This document shows, piece after piece, positions 24,620 through 32,877 of a stretch of DNA of 64,000 nucleotides. Numbering within the stretch: position 1 is the stretch's first letter; each line of letters opens with the position of its first letter. The notes beneath the pieces were generated by a model. The model was not told the DNA's origin, did no database searches, and worked only from the letters and a program-made list of their open reading frames with translations. The position numbers and the translations under genes are program-made. The stretch is from contig NZ_VHIB01000012.1 of the NCBI RefSeq assembly GCF_008087345.1, positions 88,457-152,456 of the forward strand, written 5' to 3'. The DNA comes from Nocardioides caldifontis (GTDB taxonomy: Bacteria; Actinomycetota; Actinomycetes; Propionibacteriales; Nocardioidaceae).

Positions 24620-25396
24620 ATGGACATCACGGGAGCGGCTGCGGTCGTCACGGGCGGGGCCTCGGGGATCGGCGCGGCGACGGTGCGCATGCTGGCCGCG
24701 CGGGGCGCGAAGGTGGTCGTCGCGGACCTCAACGAGGCCGCCGGGGTCGCGCTCGCGCGGGAGGTCGGCGGCTCCTTCGTGAAGGTGGACGTGACCAGCA
24801 CCGAGGACCTCGTCGCGGCGGTCGACGAGGCGGAGTCGCTCGGTCCGGTCCGGGTGCTGGTCAACAGCGCCGGCATCGGGTGGGCGCAGCGCACGGTCGG
24901 CAGGGACGGCAGGTACGCCTCGGCCGCCGACCTCGACGCATTCAAGCGGGTGGTCGCGATCAACTTGGTCGGCACCTACGACGCCATCCGGCTCGCCGCC
25001 ACGGCGATGTCGCGGACCGAGCCGCTCGACACGGGGGAGCGGGGTGCGATCGTCAACCTGTCCTCGGTCGCGGCGTTCGACGGCCAGATCGGCCAGGCGG
25101 CGTACTCAGCGTCGAAGGGTGGCGTGGTGGGGATGACCCTGCCGGTGGCGCGTGACCTCGCCGCGATCGGCGTACGGGTCAACACGGTCGCGCCCGGCCT
25201 CGTCGACACCCCGATCTACGGCGAGGGCGAGGCCAGCGAGGCGTTCAAGGCCAACCTCGCGCAGGGCGTGCTGTTCCCCAAGCGGCTCGGGGGGCCGAGC
25301 GAGATCGCCTCGATGATCGTCGAGGCGGTCACGAACAGCTATCTCAACGCCGAGACGATCCGCGTCGACGGAGGGATCCGGATGCAGCCGAAGTGA
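24620..25396 (+). CDS. Short-chain dehydrogenase/reductase, 3-hydroxyacyl-CoA dehydrogenase type II-like
   Basis: A 258-residue NAD(P)-dependent SDR. The Rossmann glycine motif TGGASGIG is at 11-18, and the acidic D36 after beta-2 (VVVADLN) favours NAD. NSAG is at about 82-85. The catalytic triad is Ser149 in [20 protein letters not shown] with Y162 and K166. The overall shape, including [13 protein letters not shown] and [14 protein letters not shown], resembles type II 3-hydroxyacyl-CoA dehydrogenases (HSD17B10 group) of fatty-acid or branched-chain amino-acid breakdown. It is a single gene, divergent from gluA. Substrate specificity is a family-level guess. Confidence 0.87.
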   Translation: MDITGAAAVVTGGASGIGAATVRMLAARGAKVVVADLNEAAGVALAREVGGSFVKVDVTSTEDLVAAVDEAESLGPVRVLVNSAGIGWAQRTVGRDGRYASAADLDAFKRVVAINLVGTYDAIRLAATAMSRTEPLDTGERGAIVNLSSVAAFDGQIGQAAYSASKGGVVGMTLPVARDLAAIGVRVNTVAPGLVDTPIYGEGEASEAFKANLAQGVLFPKRLGGPSEIASMIVEAVTNSYLNAETIRVDGGIRMQPK

Positions 25397-25463
25397 TGTT
25401 CGCCCGGGTTTGCGTGCCGGAGGCGTCGGGCACCTGAGGACCAGTAGACGAAAAGGAGCACTT

Positions 25464-26255
25464 GTGTCCAGGAAGATCGTCGGAGGACTCTTCGGGAAGG
25501 CGGCCGGAGCCGCCAAGAACCCTGTCGGTACGGCGGGGCAGGCGCTCGGCCTCGCGAAGACCGCCGTCTCCACGGGGGTCACGGTGGCCGAGGGAGTGGC
25601 GCACGTCGCGGCCGACAAGCTGCGGGCGCGACAGGGCAAGGGCGCGGCGCCCGTGGAGGTGACCCCGGACACGACCGGCACTGCCCAGGAGCCGGTGCCA
25701 CAGGAGCGCGCCGGTGGCGAGGAGGCCACCCCGGCCAAGAAGGCCCCCGCCGCGAAGAAGGCAGCGAAGAAGGCACCGGCCGCCAAGAAGGCAGGCAGCG
25801 GGCCGACGAAGAAGGGCGCCCCCGCCAAGAAGGCCGCGAAGAAGGCCGCTCCGCCGGAGCCCCAGGTCGTGCTCGCCGAGCCGGCTCCGCCGGAGGAGCC
25901 GCCGGTCGACATCGTCGAGCAGGTGCTGGCGGCCGAGGGCGACGAGGCTCCGGTGGGCGGCCACGCCACGGAGCCGAAGGCGGCCTCCCGCGACGAGTCG
26001 CACGGCGACGCGGCGATGCAGCGGGCGGAGTTCGACGAGATCGCCGAGGAGCAGGCCGAGGCGCTGCCGGGCGGCGACCTCGACGTCGAGACCCCGGTCG
26101 GCACGACCGGAGCCGACGTCGGCCAGAACCCCGACACCGCCGAGGCGGACCTGCAGCAGCCCGCGACCGAGCCGCTCGTTGACCCGTCGACGACCAAGGC
26201 GGTCAAGGCCGAGAGCGACACCGGCACCAAGGCAGCGCGCACCCGCAAGCGCTGA
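25464..26255 (+). CDS. Lysine-rich histone-tail-like protein of unknown function
   Basis: A 263-residue protein with no recognised domain. Residues 1-60 are small-residue-rich and amphipathic (GKAAGAAKNPVGTAGQALG). Residues about 90-135 are a lysine/alanine tract of PAKKA and AAKKA units, like the basic tails of mycobacterial HupB and eukaryotic H1. The remainder is acidic and probably disordered. Start GTG 25464 has a strong AAGGAG 5 bases upstream; the longer reading from 25410 is not supported. A 15-bp perfect hairpin follows the stop. Nucleic-acid binding through the KKA tract is an inference; a membrane or polyphosphate role is equally open. Confidence 0.75.
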   Translation: MSRKIVGGLFGKAAGAAKNPVGTAGQALGLAKTAVSTGVTVAEGVAHVAADKLRARQGKGAAPVEVTPDTTGTAQEPVPQERAGGEEATPAKKAPAAKKAAKKAPAAKKAGSGPTKKGAPAKKAAKKAAPPEPQVVLAEPAPPEEPPVDIVEQVLAAEGDEAPVGGHATEPKAASRDESHGDAAMQRAEFDEIAEEQAEALPGGDLDVETPVGTTGADVGQNPDTAEADLQQPATEPLVDPSTTKAVKAESDTGTKAARTRKR

Positions 26256-26269
26256 CGCACGCCTCACGC

Positions 26270-26302
26270 CCGCGGCCCGGTCGTCCCACGACCGGGCCGC
26301 GG
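26270..26302 (+). terminator. 15-bp perfect stem-loop terminator
   Basis: Bases 26270-26284 (CCGCGGCCCGGTCGT) pair without mismatch to 26288-26302 across a 3-base loop. It lies 15 bases after the stop of the lysine-rich protein gene and ends 10 bases before the proposed miaB promoter hexamer TACCCT. It is the strongest hairpin I found in the window. Confidence 0.75.
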
Positions 26303-26327
26303 CGCGTCCACGTACCCTGGTGCGGTC

Positions 26328-27800
26328 ATGAACAGCGCACGCACGTACGAGGTCCGCACCTACGGGTGCCAGATGAACGTCCACGACTCCGAGCGGCTCA
26401 CCGGGCTCCTCGAGGACGCGGGCTACGTCGCGGCACCGGAGGGTGAGCAGGCCGACGTCGTCGTCCTCAACACCTGCGCGGTCCGCGAGAACGCCGACAA
26501 CCGGCTCTACGGCAACCTCGGCCACCTCGCGCCGGTCAAGGCGAAGCGGCCCGGCATGCAGATCGCGGTCGGTGGCTGCCTGGCCCAGAAGGACCGCGGA
26601 GAGATCACGCGCAAGGCGCCCTGGGTCGACGTCGTGTTCGGCACCCACAACATCGGCTCGCTGCCGACGCTGCTCGAGCGGGCCCGCGTCCAGCAGGAGG
26701 CCCAGGTCGAGATCCTCGAGTCGCTCGAAGTCTTCCCGTCGACGCTGCCCACACGCCGGGAGTCGGCGTACGCCGCCTGGGTCTCGGTGTCGGTGGGGTG
26801 CAACAACACCTGCACGTTCTGCATCGTGCCGTCGCTGCGCGGCAAGGAGAAGGACCGCCGTCCGGGCGACGTGCTCGCCGAGATCCGGGCGCTCGTCGGC
26901 GAGGGGGTCAGCGAGGTCACGCTGCTGGGGCAGAACGTCAACGCGTACGGCGTGGAGTTCGGTGACCGTCAGGCGTTCAGCAAGCTGCTGCGGGCCTGCG
27001 GCGAGATCGAGGGGCTCGAACGAGTCCGGTTCACCAGCCCGCACCCGGCGGAGTTCACCGACGACGTGATCGCCGCGATGGCCGAGACGCCCAACGTGAT
27101 GCCGCAGCTCCACATGCCGCTGCAGTCCGGCTCGGACCGGGTCCTGCGGGCGATGCGCCGCTCGTACCGGCAGTCGAAGTACCTCGGCATCATCGAGCGG
27201 GTGCGCGCCGCCATCCCGGACGCCGCGATCAGCACCGACATCATCGTCGGGTTCCCTGGCGAGACCGAGGAGGACTTCCTCGAGACGATGAAAGTCGTCG
27301 AGCGGGCGCGGTTCGCGGGGGCATACACGTTCCAGTACTCGAAGCGCCCCGGCACCCCGGCTGCCGTCCTCGCGGACCAGGTGCCCAAGGCGGTCGTGCA
27401 GGAGCGGTACGAGCGGCTCGTCGCGCTGGTCAACGACATCGCCTGGGAGGAGAACCAGGCGCTCGTCGGGCGGCGCGTGGAGCTGATGGTCGCCGAGGGC
27501 GAGGGACGCAAGGACGCCGCGACGCACCGGATGACCGGCCGCGCGCCCGACAACCGGCTCGTGCACTTCGACGGCACCACCGCCCCGGGGGTGCGCCCGG
27601 GCGACATGGTGGAGGTCGAGGTCACCTACGCCGCGCCGCATCACCTGGTCTCGGACGCGCCCGTGCTCTCCGTGCGCCGGACTCGGTCGGGTGACGCGTG
27701 GGAGGCCCGGAACACGTCCTCGAAGCCGTCGGGCGTGCTGCTCGGGCTGCCGACCGTCGGCGCGCCGGCCCCACTCGCCCCCGCCCCCGCCTGCGGCTGA
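26328..27800 (+). CDS. miaB: tRNA-2-methylthio-N6-dimethylallyladenosine synthase MiaB
   Basis: MiaB methylthiolates isopentenyl-adenosine 37 of tRNAs, using the product of MiaA (gene at 29304). The 490-residue protein has the N-terminal domain with cysteines in [23 protein letters not shown] and GGCLAQKD. The radical-SAM centre is C-x3-C-x2-C in [35 protein letters not shown] and [16 protein letters not shown] are typical. A TRAM domain lies at about 385-445. The last 35 residues are a non-conserved extension ending CG. TACCCT at 26313-26318 may be its -10. A cluster of 33-bp repeats begins 23 bases after the stop. Confidence 0.95.
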   Translation: MNSARTYEVRTYGCQMNVHDSERLTGLLEDAGYVAAPEGEQADVVVLNTCAVRENADNRLYGNLGHLAPVKAKRPGMQIAVGGCLAQKDRGEITRKAPWVDVVFGTHNIGSLPTLLERARVQQEAQVEILESLEVFPSTLPTRRESAYAAWVSVSVGCNNTCTFCIVPSLRGKEKDRRPGDVLAEIRALVGEGVSEVTLLGQNVNAYGVEFGDRQAFSKLLRACGEIEGLERVRFTSPHPAEFTDDVIAAMAETPNVMPQLHMPLQSGSDRVLRAMRRSYRQSKYLGIIERVRAAIPDAAISTDIIVGFPGETEEDFLETMKVVERARFAGAYTFQYSKRPGTPAAVLADQVPKAVVQERYERLVALVNDIAWEENQALVGRRVELMVAEGEGRKDAATHRMTGRAPDNRLVHFDGTTAPGVRPGDMVEVEVTYAAPHHLVSDAPVLSVRRTRSGDAWEARNTSSKPSGVLLGLPTVGAPAPLAPAPACG

Positions 27801-27823
27801 AGGAACTTCCGGCGCGCGTAGTC

Positions 27824-27922
27824 GGTGTCGAACTGCCCCTCGTGGCGCGCGTCAGAGGTGTCGAGCCGCCCTTCGTGGCGCACGTGGCTGGTGTTGAGCC
27901 GCCCTTCGTGGCGCGCGTCAGG
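27824..27922. repeat. Three tandem 33-bp dispersed repeats (array 1)
   Basis: Three units (27824-27856, 27857-27889, 27890-27922) share a conserved stretch of about 26 bases, with core CCGCCCYTCGTGGCGC preceded by GGTGTYGA, and differ in the last seven or so. The third unit contains the stop codon of the minus-strand gene at 27918. The same unit occurs in opposite orientation at 28491 and again at 48420. Confidence 0.9.
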
Positions 27923-28433
27923 TCGTGGTCTTGCGTGCGCCCTCGGGGTCGCGGCGTAGCTTCTCGTCCTGGATCGGGTCGGGGAGCGGTTCGCCGACCG
28001 TACGGTCGATCCCCATGTGGTCCCCGTCGTGAGAGGTCCGGGACGGGTCGTCCTGCAGGGGAACCGTGTCCCGCTGGGAGACGTCGACGGCGTCCCACTC
28101 GGTGGGGCTGCTGTCGAACTCGCCGTCCGTGCGCTGCACCGCCGTACCTCGACTGCCCGTGCCCTCGATGCCACCGAGCCCCTCACCGACCGGACGACCT
28201 TCGTGGCTGGCCGGGCCGGTGCGCTCGCTGGACACGCCCATGTCGCCCGAGAGCCCGTGCGGGCCGGTGCTGTTGGGGTTCGAGGCGCGGTTCTCGTCGG
28301 CCTGCGCGCGGGTCGGCGCGTCGGGGCCGGGCTCGCCCTCGGGTGTCGTCGGAGCCGGGATGGTCTGCGGCCCTTCCGGGGTGCTGGAGGGCTGGACCTC
28401 GGGCTCGGGTACCTGCTGCGGATCGGTGCTCAT
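27918..28433 (-). CDS. Hypothetical disordered protein, 171 residues
   Basis: I do not recognise this protein. It is Pro/Glu/Gly/Thr-rich and probably disordered: MSTDPQQVPEPEVQ, ADENRASNPNSTGPHG, and a C-terminal QRDTVPLQDDPSRTSHDGDH, after which the charged end contains EKLRRDPEGARKTT. There is no signal peptide, membrane segment or cysteine. ATG 28433 has GAGGAAGGA 6-7 bases upstream. Its 3' end lies in array 1 of the 33-bp repeats and its 5' side faces array 2 in inverted orientation, so the gene is bracketed by inverted repeat arrays. Codon use looks like the neighbours. It may be a small stress- or spore-type protein, but nothing proves it. Confidence 0.65.
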   Translation of the reverse strand: MSTDPQQVPEPEVQPSSTPEGPQTIPAPTTPEGEPGPDAPTRAQADENRASNPNSTGPHGLSGDMGVSSERTGPASHEGRPVGEGLGGIEGTGSRGTAVQRTDGEFDSSPTEWDAVDVSQRDTVPLQDDPSRTSHDGDHMGIDRTVGEPLPDPIQDEKLRRDPEGARKTTT

Positions 28434-28490
28434 GGCGCGTCCTTCCTCCGACAGTCGGTCTTCGATGACCGTGCCCGACGCTCCCGCGCC

Positions 28491-28556
28491 ACAAACGCGC
28501 GCCACGAGGGGCGGTTCGACACCCTCGACGCGCGCCACGAAGGGCGGTTCGACGCC
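28491..28556. repeat. Two tandem 33-bp dispersed repeats (array 2, inverted)
   Basis: Two units (28491-28523 and 28524-28556) are the reverse complement of the array 1 unit, with core GCGCCACGARGGGCGG followed by TTCGACRCC. They fill most of the 133-base space between the Nudix stop and the start of the hypothetical gene at 28433. Confidence 0.9.
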
Positions 28557-28566
28557 AAGAAGCGGG

Positions 28567-29052
28567 TCAGAAGCCGTAGGTGAGGATCGGGGGGAGCGGG
28601 CGGCCGGTGCGGAGGGAGTCGGCGAGCAGCCCGAGGAGGTACCCCTCGTGGGGCACCATCGGCTCCGGCGGGGCCGAGGGGCGGAACCACCCGAGCCCGA
28701 CCGCCTTCCGCGGCTCCTGGACGGCGGGTTCGCCCTGCCAGCGTCGGGTGGTGAGGAAGAAGTCGACCCGCTGCTCGACCGGGTCGTTCACCCCGGGCAG
28801 TGTGCGCTGCATGGTGCACAGCGGCTCGACGTCGTCGGGTGCGACGGCGATCCCGAGCTCCTCGACGGCCTCCCGCGCCGCGGCGACCTGGACCGACTCG
28901 CCGAGCTCGACGTGGCCGGCGGCCGCGCTGGCCCAGTGGCCGGCCATGAACGTCGTCGCCGGCCCGCGCAGCTGCAGCAGCAGCTCGAGGTCGGCGCCCT
29001 CACCACGCAGCAGCAGCAGGTAGGCCGCGGGCACGACCTGGAACCGGTCCAT
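28567..29052 (-). CDS. Nudix hydrolase
   Basis: A 161-residue hydrolase acting on nucleoside diphosphate derivatives. The Nudix box G-x5-E-x7-R-E-U-x-E-E-x-G-U is complete in GHVELGESVQVAAAREAVEE followed by LGI (about residues 45-67). The N-terminus VPAAYLLLLRGEGADLELLL is the first beta strand pair. The substrate cannot be told; 8-oxo-dGTP clean-up and dihydroneopterin triphosphate are both possible. TACCGT ends 7 bases before ATG 29052, suggesting a leaderless message. It is divergent from miaA with a 251-base gap. Confidence 0.9.
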   Translation of the reverse strand: MDRFQVVPAAYLLLLRGEGADLELLLQLRGPATTFMAGHWASAAAGHVELGESVQVAAAREAVEELGIAVAPDDVEPLCTMQRTLPGVNDPVEQRVDFFLTTRRWQGEPAVQEPRKAVGLGWFRPSAPPEPMVPHEGYLLGLLADSLRTGRPLPPILTYGF

Positions 29053-29059
29053 GCGCCGA

Positions 29060-29065
29060 ACGGTA
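29060..29065 (-). promoter_or_regulatory. -10 hexamer TACCGT for the Nudix gene
   Basis: On the minus strand TACCGT (TANNNT) is followed after 7 bases by ATG 29052. No ribosome-binding site is visible. Confidence 0.45.
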
Positions 29066-29303
29066 GCCGGGCCCGGGGAGCGGGGCGTCGCGGCGGAAGC
29101 AGGTCACCGCCCGCGACGCCCTCCCCGGTGCCCCCGTGGGCGTCCCGAGGTCGTGTGGCCGGTTGCCGCGCACACGGCTTCGACCAGGACCTGAGGCCCG
29201 CACCGTTGTCCCGAGTCCGTGAACCGGAGCACCGTACTCCCGGCTCCGGCGGCTGCGCGAGCCCCTGTCTGCACCTGTCCCACACCCTGGGAAGATTCGC
29301 CCC

Positions 29304-30224
29304 ATGGCCGCCCCCGACCCCGCCCTGCCGGTCGTCGCGGTGGTCGGCCCGACGGCGGTCGGGAAGTCCGAGCTCTCCCTCGACCTCGCCGAGCGGCTGG
29401 GCGGCGAGATCGTCAACACCGACTCGATGCAGCTCTACCGCGGGATGGACATCGGCACTGCGAAGCTCCCGCCCGAGGAGCGCCGGGGCATCCCGCACCA
29501 CCTGCTCGACGTGCTCGACGTGACGCGGACGGCGACGGTGGCGGAGTTCCAGGCGTGGGCGCGCGCCGCGATCGCCGACTGCCGCGAGCGGGGCGTGGTG
29601 CCGGTCCTGGTCGGCGGGTCGGCGTTGTACGTCCGGGCGGTGCTCGACCGGTTCGAGTTCCCAGGCACGGACCCGGCCGTGCGGGCCCGGCTCGACGCCG
29701 AGCTCGCGGAGCGCGGCCCGCTCGTCCTGCACCGCCGGCTCGCCGAGCGCGACCCCGAGGCGGCCGCGAAGATCCTGCCGAGCAACGGCCGGCGGGTCGT
29801 CCGCGCCCTGGAGGTGATCGAGCTGACCGGGCGCCCGTTCAGCGCCACCCTCCCTCGCCAGGAGTACGCCGACCCCGCGACCGTGCAGGTCGGTCTGGAC
29901 TGTCCGAGGCCGGTCCTCGACGAGCGGATCGAGGAGCGGGTCCGCCGGATGTGGGAAGCGGGGCTGGTCGACGAGGTGCGCGCGCTCGAGCAGCAGGGGC
30001 TGCGGGAGGGGCTGACCGCGAGCCGGGCGCTCGGCTACCAGCAGGTGCTCGAGCTGCTCGCGGGCACGTGCACCGAGGAGGAGGCATTCGACGCCACCGT
30101 GCGCGGGACGCGCAAGTTCGCCCGCCGGCAGGACTCCTGGTTCCGCAAGGACCCCCGGATCCACTGGGTCGCCTTCGACGCGCCGGACCGCGTCGAGCAG
30201 GCGGTCGCCGCCGTCACGGCCTGA
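29304..30224 (+). CDS. miaA: tRNA dimethylallyltransferase MiaA
   Basis: MiaA transfers a dimethylallyl group to A37 of tRNAs reading codons that start with U; MiaB then adds the methylthio group. The 306-residue product has P-loop GPTAVGKS (15-22), the conserved [18 protein letters not shown], the DMAPP/RNA region HHLLDVLDV and [14 protein letters not shown]. The C-terminal helix contains [10 protein letters not shown] and the tRNA-binding [14 protein letters not shown]. The 251 bases before it hold the divergent promoters with nudix. AAGATT ends 6 bases before the ATG, though it departs from TANNNT at the first base. A small zinc-ribbon gene is convergent 3 bases after its stop. Confidence 0.95.
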   Translation: MAAPDPALPVVAVVGPTAVGKSELSLDLAERLGGEIVNTDSMQLYRGMDIGTAKLPPEERRGIPHHLLDVLDVTRTATVAEFQAWARAAIADCRERGVVPVLVGGSALYVRAVLDRFEFPGTDPAVRARLDAELAERGPLVLHRRLAERDPEAAAKILPSNGRRVVRALEVIELTGRPFSATLPRQEYADPATVQVGLDCPRPVLDERIEERVRRMWEAGLVDEVRALEQQGLREGLTASRALGYQQVLELLAGTCTEEEAFDATVRGTRKFARRQDSWFRKDPRIHWVAFDAPDRVEQAVAAVTA

Positions 30225-30227
30225 GGG

Positions 30228-30404
30228 TCACCCGGCGCGGCGTACCTCCACCGGCGGGTCGCAGAGCTCGAGCAGCACCACCGCCGCGTCGCAGTCGGTG
30301 CAGCAGTAGGAGAAGGGGTCCTCGTCGACGGGCACGAGGACGCGTCGGTCACCGCAGTCGGGGCAGAAGCCGTCCACCCCTCGGAGCATGAGTACCTCGT
30401 CCAT
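30228..30404 (-). CDS. Small zinc-ribbon protein, 58 residues
   Basis: This short gene encodes a 58-residue acidic protein. Two Cys pairs form a likely zinc ribbon: GFCPDCGDRR (C14, C17) and FSYCCTDCDA (C34, C35, C38). The intervening VLVPVDEDP supplies the strands, and a further Cys lies in LELCDPP. Start ATG 30404 gives the full ribbon, and the stop is 4 bases from the end of miaA in convergent orientation. The coding pattern (GC at third positions) and complete C-x2-C pairs support it as a real gene. Function unknown; similar small ribbons are often found beside miaA in related actinobacteria (from memory). Confidence 0.75.
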   Translation of the reverse strand: MDEVLMLRGVDGFCPDCGDRRVLVPVDEDPFSYCCTDCDAAVVLLELCDPPVEVRRAG

Positions 30405-30544
30405 GCCAGAACGGTGACACGGGGCTCCGACAGAATCCGCGACGACGCGCCCGCCAGGGGTTGTGCGGAGGGCGACAAGGGGAGTAGGCCGGAACCCGCA
30501 CCCCGTGGCGCTGCACCCTGCGCCCCCGCACCCCGGAGGTCCTG

Positions 30545-32389
30545 ATGGCTCCTCGGTCCCGTCGTCCCCTCGTCGCCCTCGCCTCGACCGCAGCCCTGGT
30601 CACCGCCGTCCTCGCGGTCCCTGCCGCGCCGGCGGCCACCGTGGAGCGGGCGGCCGCACCACCGGGGCTCGGCAAAGCACCGGTCGCCCGCGGCACCGGC
30701 GGCGCGGTGGCCTCGGTCGATCTCGCCGCGAGCCGGGTCGGGCTCCAGGTGCTGAAGCGTGGCGGCAACGCGGTCGACGCCGCGGTCGCGACCGCTGCGG
30801 CCCTCGGCGTGACCGAGCCCTACAGCGCGGGCGTCGGCGGGGGCGGCTACCTCGTCCTCCACGACGCCCGCACCGGGAAGGTCCGCACCATCGACGGCCG
30901 CGAGACCGCCCCCCTCGCGATGCCCCGCGACGCGTTCGTCGACCCGGGGACCGGGGAGCCCTACCCGTTCACCCCCGACCTCGTCACCAGCGGCGTCTCC
31001 GTTGGTGTCCCCGGCACGGTCGCCACCTGGGACACCGCGCTGCGCAAGTGGGGCACCTGGAGCATGCGCAAGGCGCTCGCGCCCGCCGCCCGGCTGGCCG
31101 AGCGCGGGTTCCGCGTCGACCGGACCTTCGCGCTGCAGACCGCGGAGAACCAGGAGCGGTTCGAGGCCTACACCACGACCCCGCGGCTCTTCCTGCCCGG
31201 CGGTGCCCCGCCCGAGGTGGGCAACCGGTTCCGCAACCCCGACCTCGCTCGCACCTACCGCACGCTCGGCGAGCGCGGTGCGAAGTGGTTCTACGAGGGC
31301 CGGCTCGCCCGACGCATCGCCGCGCTCGTCCGGAAGCCACCGGTCAGCCCGACCACCGACCTTCCGGTCCCGGCCGGCTTCATGCGGCCGCGCGACCTCG
31401 CGAGGTACCGCACGGTGGTCGCACCGGCGACCCGCACCCGCTACCGCGGGCTGGACGTCTACGGGATGCCACCGTCCTCCTCCGGCGGCACCACCGTCGG
31501 CGAGGCGCTCAACATCGTGGAGGCGCTGGTCCGCCGCAAGCCGTCGATCACACAGGTGCTCCACCGCTACCTCGAGGCCAGCGCCCTCGCGTTCGCCGAC
31601 CGCGCCGAGCACCTCGGCGACCCGGCGTTCACCGACGTCCCGGTCGGCCGGCTCCTCGACCAGCGGTTCGCCCGCGAGCGCGCCTGCCTGGTCTCGCGCG
31701 ACGAGGCGCTCACCAAGCCCGTCGACCCCGGCAACGTCCGGCGCTACGACGGGAGGTGCGCGACCCGGACCTCCGGCGACGCGTCGACGGCCGAGGACAC
31801 CGAGAACCGCGAGACCACCAACCTCACCGTCGTCGACCGCTGGGGCAACGTCGTCGAGTACACCCTCACCATCGAGCAGACCGGCGGCTCCGGGCTGCTC
31901 GTCCCGGGGCGCGGGTTCCTGCTCAACAACGAGCTCACCGACTTCAGCACCGAGTGGGAGCGCGGCGACCCGAACCGGATCCAGCCGGGTAAGCGGCCGC
32001 GGTCGTCGATGTCGCCGACGATCGTGGCGCGCGGCGGCAAGCCGTGGATCGCGCTGGGCAGCCCGGGCGGCTCGACGATCATCACGACCGTGCTCCAGGT
32101 GCTGCTCAACCGCGTGGAGCTCGGCATGCGGCTGCCGCAGGCGGTCGCCGCGCCGCGGGCCTCGCAGCGCAACACCGAGAACGTGACCGCCGAGCAGCGG
32201 TTCATCGACCGGTGGGGCACCGCGCTGGGCGCTCTCGGCCACACCTTCACCCCCGCCGGCGAGCCGGGCACGAGCGCGGCCGAGATCGGTGCGGCGACGG
32301 CCATCGAGCTGCGCGGGCGGAACCTGGTCGCGGTCGCGGAGCCGACGCGCCGCGGCGGTGGTTCGGCCCTGGTGGTGCGTCCACGCTGA
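30545..32389 (+). CDS. ggt: Gamma-glutamyltransferase (secreted)
   Basis: An N-terminal nucleophile hydrolase that cleaves gamma-glutamyl bonds such as in glutathione outside the membrane. The 614-residue precursor begins with a signal peptide of about 30 residues (arginine-rich start, VALASTAALVTAVLAVPAAP, then Ala-x-Ala). GVGGGGYLVLHDARTGK and TIDGRETAPLAM are family landmarks. Autocleavage should occur before T424 in ETTNLTVVDRWGN; the usual motif is TTHxSVVD, so His is replaced by Asn here. SPTIVARGGKPWIALGSPGG is the substrate-binding end. Start ATG 30545 follows GGAGG by 6 bases. The C-terminal half is unusually arginine-rich. Confidence 0.9.
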   Translation: MAPRSRRPLVALASTAALVTAVLAVPAAPAATVERAAAPPGLGKAPVARGTGGAVASVDLAASRVGLQVLKRGGNAVDAAVATAAALGVTEPYSAGVGGGGYLVLHDARTGKVRTIDGRETAPLAMPRDAFVDPGTGEPYPFTPDLVTSGVSVGVPGTVATWDTALRKWGTWSMRKALAPAARLAERGFRVDRTFALQTAENQERFEAYTTTPRLFLPGGAPPEVGNRFRNPDLARTYRTLGERGAKWFYEGRLARRIAALVRKPPVSPTTDLPVPAGFMRPRDLARYRTVVAPATRTRYRGLDVYGMPPSSSGGTTVGEALNIVEALVRRKPSITQVLHRYLEASALAFADRAEHLGDPAFTDVPVGRLLDQRFARERACLVSRDEALTKPVDPGNVRRYDGRCATRTSGDASTAEDTENRETTNLTVVDRWGNVVEYTLTIEQTGGSGLLVPGRGFLLNNELTDFSTEWERGDPNRIQPGKRPRSSMSPTIVARGGKPWIALGSPGGSTIITTVLQVLLNRVELGMRLPQAVAAPRASQRNTENVTAEQRFIDRWGTALGALGHTFTPAGEPGTSAAEIGAATAIELRGRNLVAVAEPTRRGGGSALVVRPR

Positions 32390-32409
32390 GTGGGTGTACG
32401 AAAGGACCC

Positions 32410-32877
32410 ATGGCTGCCACCTTCACGGTCGAACGCACGCGCACCATCCAGGCTCCGGTGGAGAAGGTCTATCCGCTGATCGCGGACTTCCGGCAGTGGC
32501 CGCGGTGGTCGCCGTGGGAGGACGTCGACCCCGACCTGCACCGTTCGTACGGCGGTGCCGAGTCCGGTCGCGGGGCGACGTACGCCTGGTCCGGGAACCG
32601 GAAGGCCGGAGCAGGCAACATGACGATCACCGATGCCGAGCAGGACCGGTTCGTCGACATCGACCTGGTCTTCGAGAAGCCGTTCAAGGCGCGCAACCGC
32701 ACCACGTTCACCCTCACGCCGCAGGGCGGCGCGACCGTCGTCACGTGGCACATGGAGGGGCCCCGTCCGCTGCTGATGCGGATCATGGGGCCGCTGATGA
32801 ACCCCGACAAGTTCATCGGCAACGACTTCGACAAGGGGCTCGACCGGATGGCGCTGACCGCGCCGGCCCCCGAGTGA
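32410..32877 (+). CDS. SRPBCC (START/polyketide cyclase-like) family protein
   Basis: A 155-residue protein with the helix-grip fold that binds hydrophobic ligands. The N-terminal strand and motif TVERTRTIQAPVEKVYPLIA, then DFRQWPRWSPWEDVDPDL, are standard for this family. The C-terminal long helix is MNPDKFIGNDFDKGLDRMAL. ATG 32410 has AAAGGA 4 bases before it. It overlaps dapF by 4 bases (GTGA), so it is co-translated with dapF. No specific ligand can be named. Confidence 0.85.
   Translation: MAATFTVERTRTIQAPVEKVYPLIADFRQWPRWSPWEDVDPDLHRSYGGAESGRGATYAWSGNRKAGAGNMTITDAEQDRFVDIDLVFEKPFKARNRTTFTLTPQGGATVVTWHMEGPRPLLMRIMGPLMNPDKFIGNDFDKGLDRMALTAPAPE

Noticed and set aside
27824..28556. Possible CRISPR array
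   Set aside because: Variable parts are only about seven bases, repeats are degenerate and change orientation, and there are no cas genes.
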